DNA of 64,000 bases from Rhizobium grahamii CCGE 502 (lineage in GTDB: Bacteria > Pseudomonadota > Alphaproteobacteria > Rhizobiales > Rhizobiaceae): positions 1 through 64,000 of the forward strand of contig NZ_AEYE02000015.1 of assembly GCF_000298315.2 (NCBI RefSeq). Reading direction: 5' to 3'. The notes below the pieces were generated by a model. That model saw only the letters and a program-made list of their open reading frames with translations, had not been told where the DNA came from and did not search any database. The translations under genes and the position numbers were made by a program. How positions within the stretch are numbered: the stretch's first letter is position 1; every line of letters starts with the position of its first letter. Below are positions 14,804-22,335 of the stretch, piece by piece.

Positions 14804-14828
14804 AACGAGCAGGTATCCAAATGGTTCC
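14804..14828 (-). promoter_or_regulatory. EcfG-type promoter for the putative sRNA
   Basis: Minus strand GGAAC (14828-14824), 16-nt spacer, CGTT (14807-14804): exact consensus. No protein gene lies downstream before the terminator at 14673-14711, which is why an RNA gene is proposed. Confidence 0.75.
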
Positions 14829-14960
14829 CGGCGCTTCTCAGAAAAATATCGATTTCTTTACTTTTTTATTTGCGGGGCGAGAACAGGCCCTGATGGCCCT
14901 CGGCTCAAAAGAAAATAACGGTATAAAAACAGATGCATAGATACCAAAAGCTTCTAAAAT

Positions 14961-14976
14961 TTTACCGTTTGATAAA
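14961..14976. promoter_or_regulatory. Possible RutR-like operator upstream of preT
   Basis: TTTACC-GTTT-GATAAA, an imperfect palindrome resembling the better site beside rutR (32946-32961); 11 of 16 positions agree. It lies 61 nt before the preT start. Suggestive only. Confidence 0.35.
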
Positions 14977-15036
14977 TTTTTGAAGCTGAGTTACGCTTTC
15001 CCTCACTGGCCGTTTACCAATAATGAGGGAACTTCA

Positions 15037-16398
15037 ATGGAACGACTGGGAACTGGGATTCGTGCCGGCCGGCTTTCGCCCGCTGAGTATGAGTCGAATT
15101 TCTCCGATCTTCATCCGCGCCTCGACAAGCACGAGGCGCTGGTCGCAGCTGACCGCTGTTATTTCTGCTACGACGCGCCGTGCATGACGGCCTGTCCCAC
15201 CTCCATCGACATCCCGCTCTTCATCCGGCAGATCGCCACCGGCAATCCGATCGGCTCGGCAAAGACGATCTTCGACCAGAATATTCTGGGCGGCATGTGC
15301 GCCCGCGTCTGTCCCACCGAAGACCTATGCGAGCAAGCCTGTGTGCGCAACACGGCAGAGGAACGCCCTGTCGAAATCGGTCGCCTTCAGCGCTACGCCA
15401 CCGACACCGCCATGCAGGCGGATCGACAGTTCTACAGCCGCGCCGCCTCATCAGGAAAGAAGGTCGCCGTGGTCGGCGCCGGTCCGGCTGGCCTTGCCGC
15501 CGCTCACCGCCTCGCCGTAAAAGGCCATGACGTCGTCATCTATGATGGCAAGGCAAAGTCCGGCGGCCTCAACGAATACGGTATCGCCACCTACAAGGCG
15601 GTCGATGACTTCGCCCAGAAGGAAGTGGACTACGTCCTTGCGATCGGCGGCATCGAAGTCCGTCACGACCAACTGCTCGGCCGCGATTTCTCGCTCGCCG
15701 ATCTGCAGTCGCAATATGATGCCGTCTTCCTCGGGATCGGCCTTGCCGGCGTCAATGCGCTTCGTGTCGAAGGCGAAAACCTGGCCGGCGTCGATGATGC
15801 CGTCGACTTCATCGCAGGCCTGCGCCAGGCCACAGACAAGGGCGACGTTGCCATCGGCCGCCGCGTCGTCGTTCTCGGCGGCGGCATGACCGCCATCGAT
15901 GCCGCCGTGCAGGCCAAGCTCCTCGGCGCCGAAGAGGTGACGATCTGTTATCGCCGCGGCAAGGAGCACATGAACGCCTCGGAATTCGAGCAGGATCTTG
16001 CCACGTCCAAGGGCGTCATAATCCGCCATTGGCTGGCGCCGAAGTCGATTCTTGCACAGGATGGCAAGGTCGCGGCGATCGAGGTGGAATATACCAAGCT
16101 CGTCGATGGCCGCCTGTCGACGACGGGCGAAACCGGTGTCATCGCCGCTGATCAGATATTCAAGGCGATCGGCCAGACCTTTGAGGCGTCAGGCCTCGGT
16201 GCACTGCGCATGGAATCCGGCCGCATCGCCATCGATGCGGATGGCAAGACCTCGCTCGACGGTGTCTGGGCCGGCGGCGACTGCGTCGTCGGCGGTGACG
16301 ACCTGACCGTTTCGGCGGTCGCGCAAGGGCGCGACGCCGCTGAATCCATCAACCGTGTGCTTGCTGCGGGCGCGCAGCCGGCCGTTGCCGTCGCGTGA
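15037..16398 (+). CDS. preT: NAD-dependent dihydropyrimidine dehydrogenase subunit PreT
   Basis: 453 aa from the ATG at 15037 (GAGGGA upstream). GltD-like flavoprotein: N-terminal Fe-S cysteine region CYFCYDAPCMTACPTSIDIP and CARVCPTEDLCEQACVR, FAD-binding VAVVGAGPAGLAAAHRLA (about residues 146-163), NAD-binding VVVLGGGMTAIDAA (about 288-301), and the closing VWAGGDCVVGGDD FAD motif. With PreA it reduces uracil and thymine to the 5,6-dihydro forms, the first step of reductive pyrimidine breakdown. preA follows after 15 nt. Confidence 0.92.
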   Translation: MERLGTGIRAGRLSPAEYESNFSDLHPRLDKHEALVAADRCYFCYDAPCMTACPTSIDIPLFIRQIATGNPIGSAKTIFDQNILGGMCARVCPTEDLCEQACVRNTAEERPVEIGRLQRYATDTAMQADRQFYSRAASSGKKVAVVGAGPAGLAAAHRLAVKGHDVVIYDGKAKSGGLNEYGIATYKAVDDFAQKEVDYVLAIGGIEVRHDQLLGRDFSLADLQSQYDAVFLGIGLAGVNALRVEGENLAGVDDAVDFIAGLRQATDKGDVAIGRRVVVLGGGMTAIDAAVQAKLLGAEEVTICYRRGKEHMNASEFEQDLATSKGVIIRHWLAPKSILAQDGKVAAIEVEYTKLVDGRLSTTGETGVIAADQIFKAIGQTFEASGLGALRMESGRIAIDADGKTSLDGVWAGGDCVVGGDDLTVSAVAQGRDAAESINRVLAAGAQPAVAVA

Positions 16399-16413
16399 AT
16401 GGGAGAATGAACA

Positions 16414-17727
16414 ATGGCTGATCTCCGCAATAATTTCGTCGGCATCAAGTCGCCCAACCCATTCTGGCTTGCCTCGGCACCGCCGACCGACAAGGCCTAC
16501 AACGTCGAACGCGCCTTCAAGGCCGGATGGGGCGGCGTTGTCTGGAAGACGCTCGGTGAGGAAGGCCCGCCCGTCGTCAACGTCAACGGCCCGCGCTACG
16601 GCGCGATCTGGGGCGCCGACCGCCGCCTGCTCGGTCTCAACAACATCGAGCTCATTACCGACCGCGACCTCTACACCAACCTGCGCGAAATGAAGCAGGT
16701 GAAGATGAACTGGCCGGATCGGGCGCTGATCGCCTCGATCATGGTTCCTTGCGAGGAGAATGCCTGGAAGGCAATCCTGCCGCTGGTCGAGGAGACCGGC
16801 GCCGACGGCATTGAGCTCAACTTCGGCTGTCCGCACGGCATGTCGGAACGCGGCATGGGCTCCGCGGTCGGACAGGTGCCGGAGTATATCGAAATGGTCG
16901 TGCGCTGGTGCAAGCAGTACACGCGCATGCCCGTCATCACCAAGCTGACGCCCAACATCACCGATATCAGAAAGCCGGCGCGGGCCGCCAAAGCCGGCGG
17001 CACCGACGCCGTATCGCTGATCAACACGATCAACTCGATCACTTCGGTCAATCTCGACACCTTTGCTCCGGAACCGTCGATCGACGGGCGCGGCAGCCAC
17101 GGTGGTTATTGCGGACCGGCCGTCAAGCCGATCGCGCTTAACATGGTGGCCGAGATCGCCCGCGATCCGGAAACCTATGGCCTGCCGATATCAGGCATCG
17201 GTGGCGTCACGACATGGCGCGATGCGGCCGAGTTCCTGGTGCTCGGCGCCGGCAACGTGCAGGTCTGCACGGCGGCGATGACCTACGGCTTCAAGATCGT
17301 CCAGGAGATGATCACCGGTCTCTCTGACTGGATGGACGCCAAGGGCCACCGCAACCTCGACGACATCACGGGTCGCGCGGTCCCGAATGTTTCCGACTGG
17401 CAGTATCTCAACCTCAACTACATCGCCAAGGCGAAGATCGACCAAGATGCCTGCATCAAGTGCGGTCGCTGCCACATCGCGTGCGAGGATACCTCGCACC
17501 AGGCGATCACCCAGTTCGTGAATGGCGTCAGGCAGTTCGAGGTGATGGAAGAGGAATGCGTCGGCTGCAATCTCTGCGTCAACGTCTGTCCTGTCGAGAA
17601 TTGCATCACCATGGAGCAGCTTCCGGTTGGCGATCTCGACAAGCGCACCGGCAAGATCGTCGATCCAAATTATGCAAACTGGACGACCCATCCGAACAAC
17701 CCGATGGCTCGACAGGCCGCGGAGTGA
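16414..17727 (+). CDS. preA: NAD-dependent dihydropyrimidine dehydrogenase subunit PreA
   Basis: 437 aa. FMN-binding TIM barrel of the dihydroorotate dehydrogenase family (about residues 5-320; NFGCPHGMSERGMG, SLINTINS, SGIGGVTTWRDAAEF) plus a C-terminal ferredoxin domain with two 4Fe-4S motifs, CIKCGRCHIAC and CVGCNLCVNVCP. Catalytic partner of PreT. Products feed the dihydropyrimidinase and ureidohydrolase encoded at 33.1-35.9 kb, so the pathway is complete in this window though split. A hairpin follows the stop. Confidence 0.93.
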   Translation: MADLRNNFVGIKSPNPFWLASAPPTDKAYNVERAFKAGWGGVVWKTLGEEGPPVVNVNGPRYGAIWGADRRLLGLNNIELITDRDLYTNLREMKQVKMNWPDRALIASIMVPCEENAWKAILPLVEETGADGIELNFGCPHGMSERGMGSAVGQVPEYIEMVVRWCKQYTRMPVITKLTPNITDIRKPARAAKAGGTDAVSLINTINSITSVNLDTFAPEPSIDGRGSHGGYCGPAVKPIALNMVAEIARDPETYGLPISGIGGVTTWRDAAEFLVLGAGNVQVCTAAMTYGFKIVQEMITGLSDWMDAKGHRNLDDITGRAVPNVSDWQYLNLNYIAKAKIDQDACIKCGRCHIACEDTSHQAITQFVNGVRQFEVMEEECVGCNLCVNVCPVENCITMEQLPVGDLDKRTGKIVDPNYANWTTHPNNPMARQAAE

Positions 17728-17738
17728 TGGACTGTAGC

Positions 17739-17763
17739 GCCGCGGGTTCTCCGCGGCCCTTTA
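17739..17763 (+). terminator. Probable terminator of preTA
   Basis: GCCGCGG (17739-17745) and CCGCGGC (17751-17757) with a 5-nt loop, followed by CCTTTAC. Stem strong, T-run short. Confidence 0.55.
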
Positions 17764-17798
17764 CTCCTCATTCCTGGGCCAAGCACAGGAATGAGGAG
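17764..17798. repeat. 13-bp perfect inverted repeat (rhizobial-type dispersed palindrome)
   Basis: CTCCTCATTCCTG (17764-17776) and CAGGAATGAGGAG (17786-17798) with a 9-nt spacer. No T-run follows on either strand, so a terminator role is unlikely. The ATTCCTG...CAGGAAT core resembles short palindromes scattered between genes in Rhizobium genomes; only one copy was noticed here. Confidence 0.5.
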
Positions 17799-17850
17799 AA
17801 GCAGAGCCGCTGGGCACGCGTCTCACCGTCGACCGCGTGCGCCCGCACAA

Positions 17851-17882
17851 ACAAAAGCGCCCGCCTGAAAAGACGAGCGCTT
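17851..17882 (-). terminator. Terminator of the DUF1127 gene
   Basis: AAGCGC (17855-17860) and GCGCTT (17877-17882) pair; on the minus strand the hairpin is followed by TTTGTTTG. It lies 24 nt past the DUF1127 stop. Confidence 0.65.
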
Positions 17883-17906
17883 CGAAACCATTGCAAATAG
17901 CGCTAC

Positions 17907-18050
17907 TTAGCGCGCGGCAGCCCTTGCTACCGTCTCGATGTCGGCACGATTGATGCCGAGGTCGTGCAGTTCGCGGTTGCTCATCCGGCCAAGCTCGGAG
18001 ACCGTCTGACGGTACTTGCGCCAATTGTTGAAAGAACGTGCTACATTCAT
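17907..18050 (-). CDS. DUF1127 (YjiS-like) small basic protein
   Basis: 47 aa from the ATG at 18050, preceded by AAGGGG. It carries the DUF1127 core WRKYRQTVSELGRMSNRELHDLGINRADIE (split here across residues 9-39) and an Arg-rich composition. Small Arg-rich DUF1127 proteins are abundant in alphaproteobacteria and have been linked to RNA and phosphate/carbon metabolism in Agrobacterium; the exact role here is unknown. It has its own terminator and appears monocistronic. Confidence 0.85.
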   Translation of the reverse strand: MNVARSFNNWRKYRQTVSELGRMSNRELHDLGINRADIETVARAAAR

Positions 18051-18326
18051 GATAATCCCCTTTCCTTGGGCTTTCGAAGTTAGCTGCCAGTCGTTGGCGC
18101 TTCGATTACTTCGATGACCCTCATATAGTGGCGCCATGTGGGGGATTGGAGCGCCAAGAATCGATCCCAGCCATGCTTGCAACGCATGTCTTCAAAAGTC
18201 AGGCGGGTGTTGACCGACATCGCTGAACGCTCGCCTTGATGGCGCTTCTCTCGTGGAAAGCACGAGGTTCACTAGCGGCGTTTGACCGCCGGCGACCGCC
18301 TGAGCGAGCCGCTAAAACAGGCACTA

Positions 18327-18521
18327 TTACTGGTGAGCGCTGATTTGCGGATTGGGACCTATTGGCCGGACCGTCCCATCTACGTCGCTTGTTTTTCCCC
18401 ATCCCGCCCAGACAAGTATTGCAAGACTGGCAACAAAGACAAAAGCCAACGTTCCCGTCAGATCGCTACGCAAGGTGACATGCGCTTTCGTTGCTGCAAT
18501 GCTGTTTGTCGCGTCAGTCAT
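18327..18521 (-). CDS. Possible small membrane protein
   Basis: 64 aa from the ATG at 18521 with AGAGG five nt upstream. One hydrophobic segment (about residues 25-42, TGTLAFVFVASLAILVWAGW) with polar ends. I know no family for it. Support is the ribosome site and the well-placed membrane segment; codon use alone is not decisive. About 280 nt separate it from the DUF1127 gene. Confidence 0.4.
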   Translation of the reverse strand: MTDATNSIAATKAHVTLRSDLTGTLAFVFVASLAILVWAGWGKTSDVDGTVRPIGPNPQISAHQ

Positions 18522-18692
18522 ATAACCTCTTACAGGGCCGCATTTCGACCGCCTAAGTAGCAGCTGGAGATAAACTATGGAAGTCCTCACATTGAGCGAT
18601 GACTTACTGCGGTCCTACTGAGACGGACCCAGGAATGATCTCCCCTTGCCGCACAGCGATTACGCTCTAAAACCTTTGTAATTGGAGGATCC

Positions 18693-19115
18693 ATGAAGCC
18701 GGACGCCGACAAACCGGACACCGAGCGCATCTTCGCGATAGACCTGTCCGACCCCGAAACAGAGGATGCAGGGATCTTCACTTGGGATATGACCAAAGAT
18801 CTCGTCTACGCCGACGCCGCGCTTGCGGAACTGTTCGGACTGGCTGCCGAGGAAACCATGCGCGGCTTGCCGCTTCAGTCGTATCTGGACCGTGTCCACG
18901 CAGAAGATCGACCGAAGCTGGCGAAAGCCATCACCGAAACAATCGTTGGCGAACGACCGCAGCAGTCTGTCTACCGTGTCATGGCAGCAAACAATCATTA
19001 CATGCGGGTGGCTGCATTTGGCAGATGCTTTCGCGATCGCGACGGCACGCCAATTCTTTATTCCGGCATCGTCATCCTCGAAAGCGAGGCGTCAACGGCG
19101 ACGGTCCATCACTGA
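18693..19115 (+). CDS. Stand-alone PAS-domain protein
   Basis: 140 aa with GGAGG eight nt before the ATG. One PAS domain fills it (about residues 22-132): GIFTWDMTKDLVYADAALAELFGL, DRVHAEDRPKLAKAI, and VYRVMAANNHYMRVAAFGRCFRDRDGTPILYSGIVI. There is no kinase, GGDEF or HTH output, so it must act through a partner. Similar single-PAS proteins occur in rhizobia near signalling genes. Ligand and partner unknown. Confidence 0.75.
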   Translation: MKPDADKPDTERIFAIDLSDPETEDAGIFTWDMTKDLVYADAALAELFGLAAEETMRGLPLQSYLDRVHAEDRPKLAKAITETIVGERPQQSVYRVMAANNHYMRVAAFGRCFRDRDGTPILYSGIVILESEASTATVHH

Positions 19116-19136
19116 CGGCCGAGTGGAAAATGGCGA

Positions 19137-19625
19137 ATGAGCGACAACTTCATCATCTCGTCAGCAGCGTTTTCAAGATGCGGTTGCTACCGGTACCGGC
19201 TCGAGCGCCAATGGGACCCGCTGAAGAAAACAGTTGCGTTCTTGATGCTCAACCCCTCCACCGCGAACGCACGCGACGACGACCCGACCCTTCGTCGATG
19301 CATCACCTTCGCTAGGTCGTGGGGATTCGGCGGTCTCGTGGTCGGCAACCTGTTTGCACTGAGATCGACCTCTCCAAGTTTGATCTACGAACACACCGAT
19401 CCTGTTGGACCGGCGAACGATCGTTATCTTCGCAGGATCGCTAAGGACTACAGCCAAATCGTCTGCGCTTGGGGAAGACACGGCGCTTACCTCGGACGTG
19501 GTTCCAGAGTTTTCGAAATGCTCCGGACGTCCCGGTGCTGCGCACTCAAGCTTACATCCAACGGGCATCCTTCACACCCGCTATATATTTCTGCCACCGC
19601 TGAACCAAAGCCGTTTTGGATCTGA
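19137..19625 (+). CDS. DUF1643 domain protein
   Basis: 162 aa. DUF1643 pattern: RYRLERQWDPLKKTVAFLMLNPSTANARDDDPTLRRCITFARSWGFGGLVVGNLFALRST (about residues 19-77), YLRRIAKDYSQIVCAWG, and a C-terminal NGHPSHPLYI. Function unknown; the domain is common in phage and bacterial genomes as a stand-alone unit. It lies 21 nt after the PAS gene on the same strand, so co-transcription is possible. Confidence 0.75.
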   Translation: MSDNFIISSAAFSRCGCYRYRLERQWDPLKKTVAFLMLNPSTANARDDDPTLRRCITFARSWGFGGLVVGNLFALRSTSPSLIYEHTDPVGPANDRYLRRIAKDYSQIVCAWGRHGAYLGRGSRVFEMLRTSRCCALKLTSNGHPSHPLYISATAEPKPFWI

Positions 19626-19693
19626 ACTGGAAAACTTGGCAACCCAGCCCAAACGCGACAAATGAAGCATGTGACCTGTGGCAGTCCCTGCGT

Positions 19694-19861
19694 TCACCGA
19701 AGCTCGTCCCGAAGAGCTTGCTTTTGGCTGGGACGGTATTTCGCGGGGATGACCGAAAGAGCGACGTCAACCGATCGAGAGGCGAACACGCTACCAGCAA
19801 GCGCGATAGCTGTGGCGGCCATGACAAGCAAAAATGTGAACACGGTGGTTGGTTTCTCCAT
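19694..19861 (-). CDS. Possible small secreted protein
   Basis: 55 aa from the ATG at 19861. The N-terminus looks like a signal peptide (MEKPTTVFTFLLVMAATA... with Ala-rich end at SVFAS, about residues 7-27), leaving a ~28-residue basic tail. No family recognised and the ribosome site is weak. The 19626-20079 stretch otherwise shows no gene. Confidence 0.3.
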   Translation of the reverse strand: MEKPTTVFTFLLVMAATAIALAGSVFASRSVDVALSVIPAKYRPSQKQALRDELR

Positions 19862-20079
19862 TTGCGTTACGGTCTCAGAGAACACCCGACATGTGTCGCA
19901 ATTGTTTTCTCTCTCCTTGGATTTGAAAGGCGATGTAACTACGGCTTGCCCGGACAAAGTAAGATACAAAGGACGAGATGCTCGCCCGATCTCAAAAGCT
20001 CAATAATTAGGCGCTCCACAAAACAGCTTGATTTTAAGGCGAACATCGCGCAAGCAATGCGCCTCGCGAGAGTCTGTGC

Positions 20080-20193
20080 ATGACCTCAAAACCCAAGGAC
20101 GTTTGCGACGAAGCCATGATCCCTTCCGGTCAAACTGACATCAAAGACGGTCCGCTCCATGCGTCTCACGAGTACACAGCGGTAGACGCATAA
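20080..20193 (+). CDS. Small upstream ORF coupled to nasT
   Basis: 37 codons, ATG at 20080 to TAA at 20191-20193. GAGAG lies 7 nt before the ATG. The TAA overlaps the nasT ATG as TAATG, and nasT has no good ribosome site of its own, so translation of this ORF may be needed to start nasT. The peptide is hydrophilic and matches no family I know. Confidence 0.35.
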   Translation: MTSKPKDVCDEAMIPSGQTDIKDGPLHASHEYTAVDA

Positions 20194-20807
20194 TGACCCC
20201 TCTTGCCAAGCCCAGCGACCTCAACGTGCTCGTTATCGATGAGAACAGCATTCGGGCGTCGATCATCGAAGTCGGTCTGCGCGAGGCGGGCTATGACAAC
20301 GTCACGCTCATCGATGACATGAATGGCCTTGCAAGGCGCATCATGGAAATCAACCCTGACGTCATCGTCATCGACCTCGAGAACCCGAACCGCGACATGC
20401 TGGAAAGCATCTTCCAGATTTCCCGCGCGGTAAAACGCCCCATTGCCATGTTCGTCGACAAGTCGGACGAAGCCTCCATCGAGGCCGCCGTTGAAGCTGG
20501 CGTTTCCGCCTACATCGTCGACGGCCTGAAGCAGGAGCGTGTCCGCCCGATCCTCAAGATGGCGATCAGCCGTTTCAACGCCTTCTCGCGCCTGAACCGC
20601 GAGCTCGAGGAAACGCGCGGCGAACTGGAAAACCGCAAGCTGATCGACCGCGCCAAGGGGTTGCTGATGCGATCCCGCGGGCTGAGCGAAGATGAGGCCT
20701 ATGCGCTTATGCGGCGCACGGCCATGAACCAGAACAGGAAGATCGTCGAGATCGCGCAGAGCCTGATCACAGCCGCAATCCTCCTCGATCCGGGAACCGA
20801 CGCATGA
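20193..20807 (+). CDS. nasT: ANTAR-domain antiterminator NasT
   Basis: 204 aa. Receiver-like domain (about residues 9-125; LVIDENSIRASIIEVGLREAGY, DVIVIDLENPNRDML) and a C-terminal RNA-binding ANTAR domain (about 140-197; ENRKLIDRAKGLLMRSRGLSEDEAYALMRRTAMNQNRKIVEIAQ). NasT binds the nitrate-operon leader and prevents termination when released from NasS by nitrate. Its stop overlaps the nasS start as ATGA. The leader it should act on lies at 22171-22335. Confidence 0.92.
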   Translation: MTPLAKPSDLNVLVIDENSIRASIIEVGLREAGYDNVTLIDDMNGLARRIMEINPDVIVIDLENPNRDMLESIFQISRAVKRPIAMFVDKSDEASIEAAVEAGVSAYIVDGLKQERVRPILKMAISRFNAFSRLNRELEETRGELENRKLIDRAKGLLMRSRGLSEDEAYALMRRTAMNQNRKIVEIAQSLITAAILLDPGTDA

Positions 20808-22018
20808 CAAGCACGCATCAGATTACCGCTGGCTTCCTGCCGCTTCTCGATAGCGCGCTTTTGGTCGTCGCCAAGGAAAAGGGCTTTGCCGCCGAACAGG
20901 ACATCGCGCTGACGCTCGTGCGTGAACGCTCCTGGGCGACGATTCGCGACCGGCTTGCGGTCAGCCATTTCGACGTGGCCCATATTCTCGCCCCCATGCC
21001 GATCGCCTGCAATCTCGGACTGACCGCACCGGCGCCGCGTATGATCGTGCCCATGGCGCTTGGACTTGGCGGCAATGCTGTGACCGTTTCTGCGGGCCTG
21101 TGGAGCGATATGGCCGAATGCGGCGCCTCGCCGGATCTTGATGCCATCTCCAGCGGTCTCGCCTTGCGCAGGGTGGTCGACAACAGGAAAGGAGAACGAC
21201 TGCGCTTCGGCGTCGTCCACCCCTATTCAGGCCATAACTACGAGCTACGTTACTGGCTGGCAGCAAGCGGCATCGACCCCGAGGAGGATGTAGAGATCGG
21301 CATCCTGCCGCCGCCCGATATGGCTGATGCGATGACATCGGGTCTGATCGACGGTTATTGCGCCGGCGAGCCCTGGAATACGCTCGGCGTGCTCCACAGC
21401 GGAGCGCACCTGGCGACAGTGAAGGCGGCTATCTGGAAATCGAGTCCGGAGAAGGTGCTTGGCGTCAACGGCCGATGGGCCGATGGCCACGCCGAAGCCC
21501 TGGCGGCTCTCCTGCGAGCCCTTTACAAGGCCTCACTTTGGTGCGCCGCTCCCGGCAATCAAGAGGAACTTGCCGACCTGCTGGCGAGACCTGCCTACGT
21601 GGATCGGGCCGCAGAAAGCCTGCTGCCGGCATTAACCGGCCTTCTGCAAATCGGCGGACACAAAACGCTGAGCATCAGGGACTTTTTCGTCCCCAACGCC
21701 AAGGCGGCGACCTTTCCCTGGAAGAGCCACGCTCTGTGGTTCTATACGCAGATGGTTCGGTGGGGACAAATCCGGCATACGCCAGACCATGAGCAAATCG
21801 CCAACGACACTTACAGGCCCGATATCTACCGAAATGCCCTGAAGGCGCTGAATATTGCCATGCCGGCGGCAAGCTCCAAGGTGGAAGGCGCGCTTAAGAT
21901 AGAGACACCCGTCGGTTCAAGCGGCGCACTAACATTGGGGCCGGACGGTTTCTTCGACGGCGGCCTGTTTGATCCCGTCGACATCGAGAGCTATATCGCC
22001 AGTCAGGCTCGCATCTAA
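20804..22018 (+). CDS. nasS: Nitrate/nitrite sensor NasS
   Basis: 404 aa, related to the NrtA/CmpA nitrate-binding proteins of ABC importers (AGFLPLLDSALLVVAKEKGF, AHILAPMPIACNLGL, VHPYSGHNYELRYWLAASGI, GYCAGEPWNTLG) but with no signal peptide, so it is cytoplasmic. In the NasS-NasT system it binds nitrate or nitrite and holds NasT inactive without them. It overlaps nasT by 4 nt. Confidence 0.92.
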   Translation: MTSTHQITAGFLPLLDSALLVVAKEKGFAAEQDIALTLVRERSWATIRDRLAVSHFDVAHILAPMPIACNLGLTAPAPRMIVPMALGLGGNAVTVSAGLWSDMAECGASPDLDAISSGLALRRVVDNRKGERLRFGVVHPYSGHNYELRYWLAASGIDPEEDVEIGILPPPDMADAMTSGLIDGYCAGEPWNTLGVLHSGAHLATVKAAIWKSSPEKVLGVNGRWADGHAEALAALLRALYKASLWCAAPGNQEELADLLARPAYVDRAAESLLPALTGLLQIGGHKTLSIRDFFVPNAKAATFPWKSHALWFYTQMVRWGQIRHTPDHEQIANDTYRPDIYRNALKALNIAMPAASSKVEGALKIETPVGSSGALTLGPDGFFDGGLFDPVDIESYIASQARI

Positions 22019-22062
22019 TCGTGCTCATTTTATATGCATTGCACAATTTTTAGGGCGATTGC

Positions 22063-22080
22063 TGCGCACGCGTTGGCGCA
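22063..22080. promoter_or_regulatory. Possible NtrC binding site
   Basis: TGCGCACGCGTTGGCGCA is a dyad (TGCGC-N8-GCGCA) whose right half TGGCGCA is one base from the NtrC half-site TGGTGCA; the left half fits less well. It lies about 80 nt upstream of the sigma-54 -24 element, a usual enhancer position. Confidence 0.45.
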
Positions 22081-22143
22081 GATAATACTGCTCCGGTCTT
22101 CGTGATCAATGCTACCCATGCAAAAACAATAACTTAAATAAAG

Positions 22144-22160
22144 TGGCACGCGCCTTGCTT
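22144..22160 (+). promoter_or_regulatory. Sigma-54 (RpoN) promoter of the nitrate assimilation operon
   Basis: TGGCACG-CGCC-TTGCTT matches the -24/-12 consensus TGGCACG-N4-TTGCW exactly. Transcription should start near 22171, giving a leader of about 165 nt. Confidence 0.88.
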
Positions 22161-22220
22161 CGTTACAAGCAGGCCAAGAAGCCAAGAATTCCGCGTCCAA
22201 CGACGGGCGCCCACAGCAAA

Positions 22221-22287
22221 GCCGCTGATCAGGATATCTCGCGCACGTCTAGTGCATGCGCGCCCTGACCAGCGGCTTTTTGTTTTT
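22221..22287 (+). terminator. Leader terminator controlled by NasT
   Basis: GCCGCTG (22221-22227) pairs with CAGCGGC (22270-22276), then, after an A/C mismatch, TCAGG (22229-22233) pairs with CCTGA (22264-22268); TTTTTGTTTTT follows (22277-22287). It stands between the RpoN promoter and the transporter gene, so transcription stops here unless NasT intervenes. A small hairpin GGC-CAAGAA-GCC upstream (about 22172-22183) has a 6-nt loop with G at position 4, but lacks the A at position 1 of the ANTAR target consensus. Confidence 0.8.
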
Positions 22288-22335
22288 AACCCCTAGCGAT
22301 GGATCGGCACGACCTTGTCGGGCCCCGGAGAAGCC

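Noticed and set aside
14731-14893. Plus-strand ORF beginning GTG at 14731 with a very strong Shine-Dalgarno (GGGAGGGG)
   Set aside because: The G-rich tract is the complement of the proposed sRNA's C-rich loop, and the peptide matches nothing; the structure, promoter and terminator on the minus strand explain the sequence better.
15039-15064. GGAAC-N17-CGTG near the start of preT
   Set aside because: Lies inside the preT coding sequence with a -10 mismatch; no downstream transcript expected.
22172-22183. Hairpin GGC-CAAGAA-GCC as a canonical ANTAR target
   Set aside because: Loop has G at position 4 but not A at position 1; kept only as a loose candidate in the leader description.
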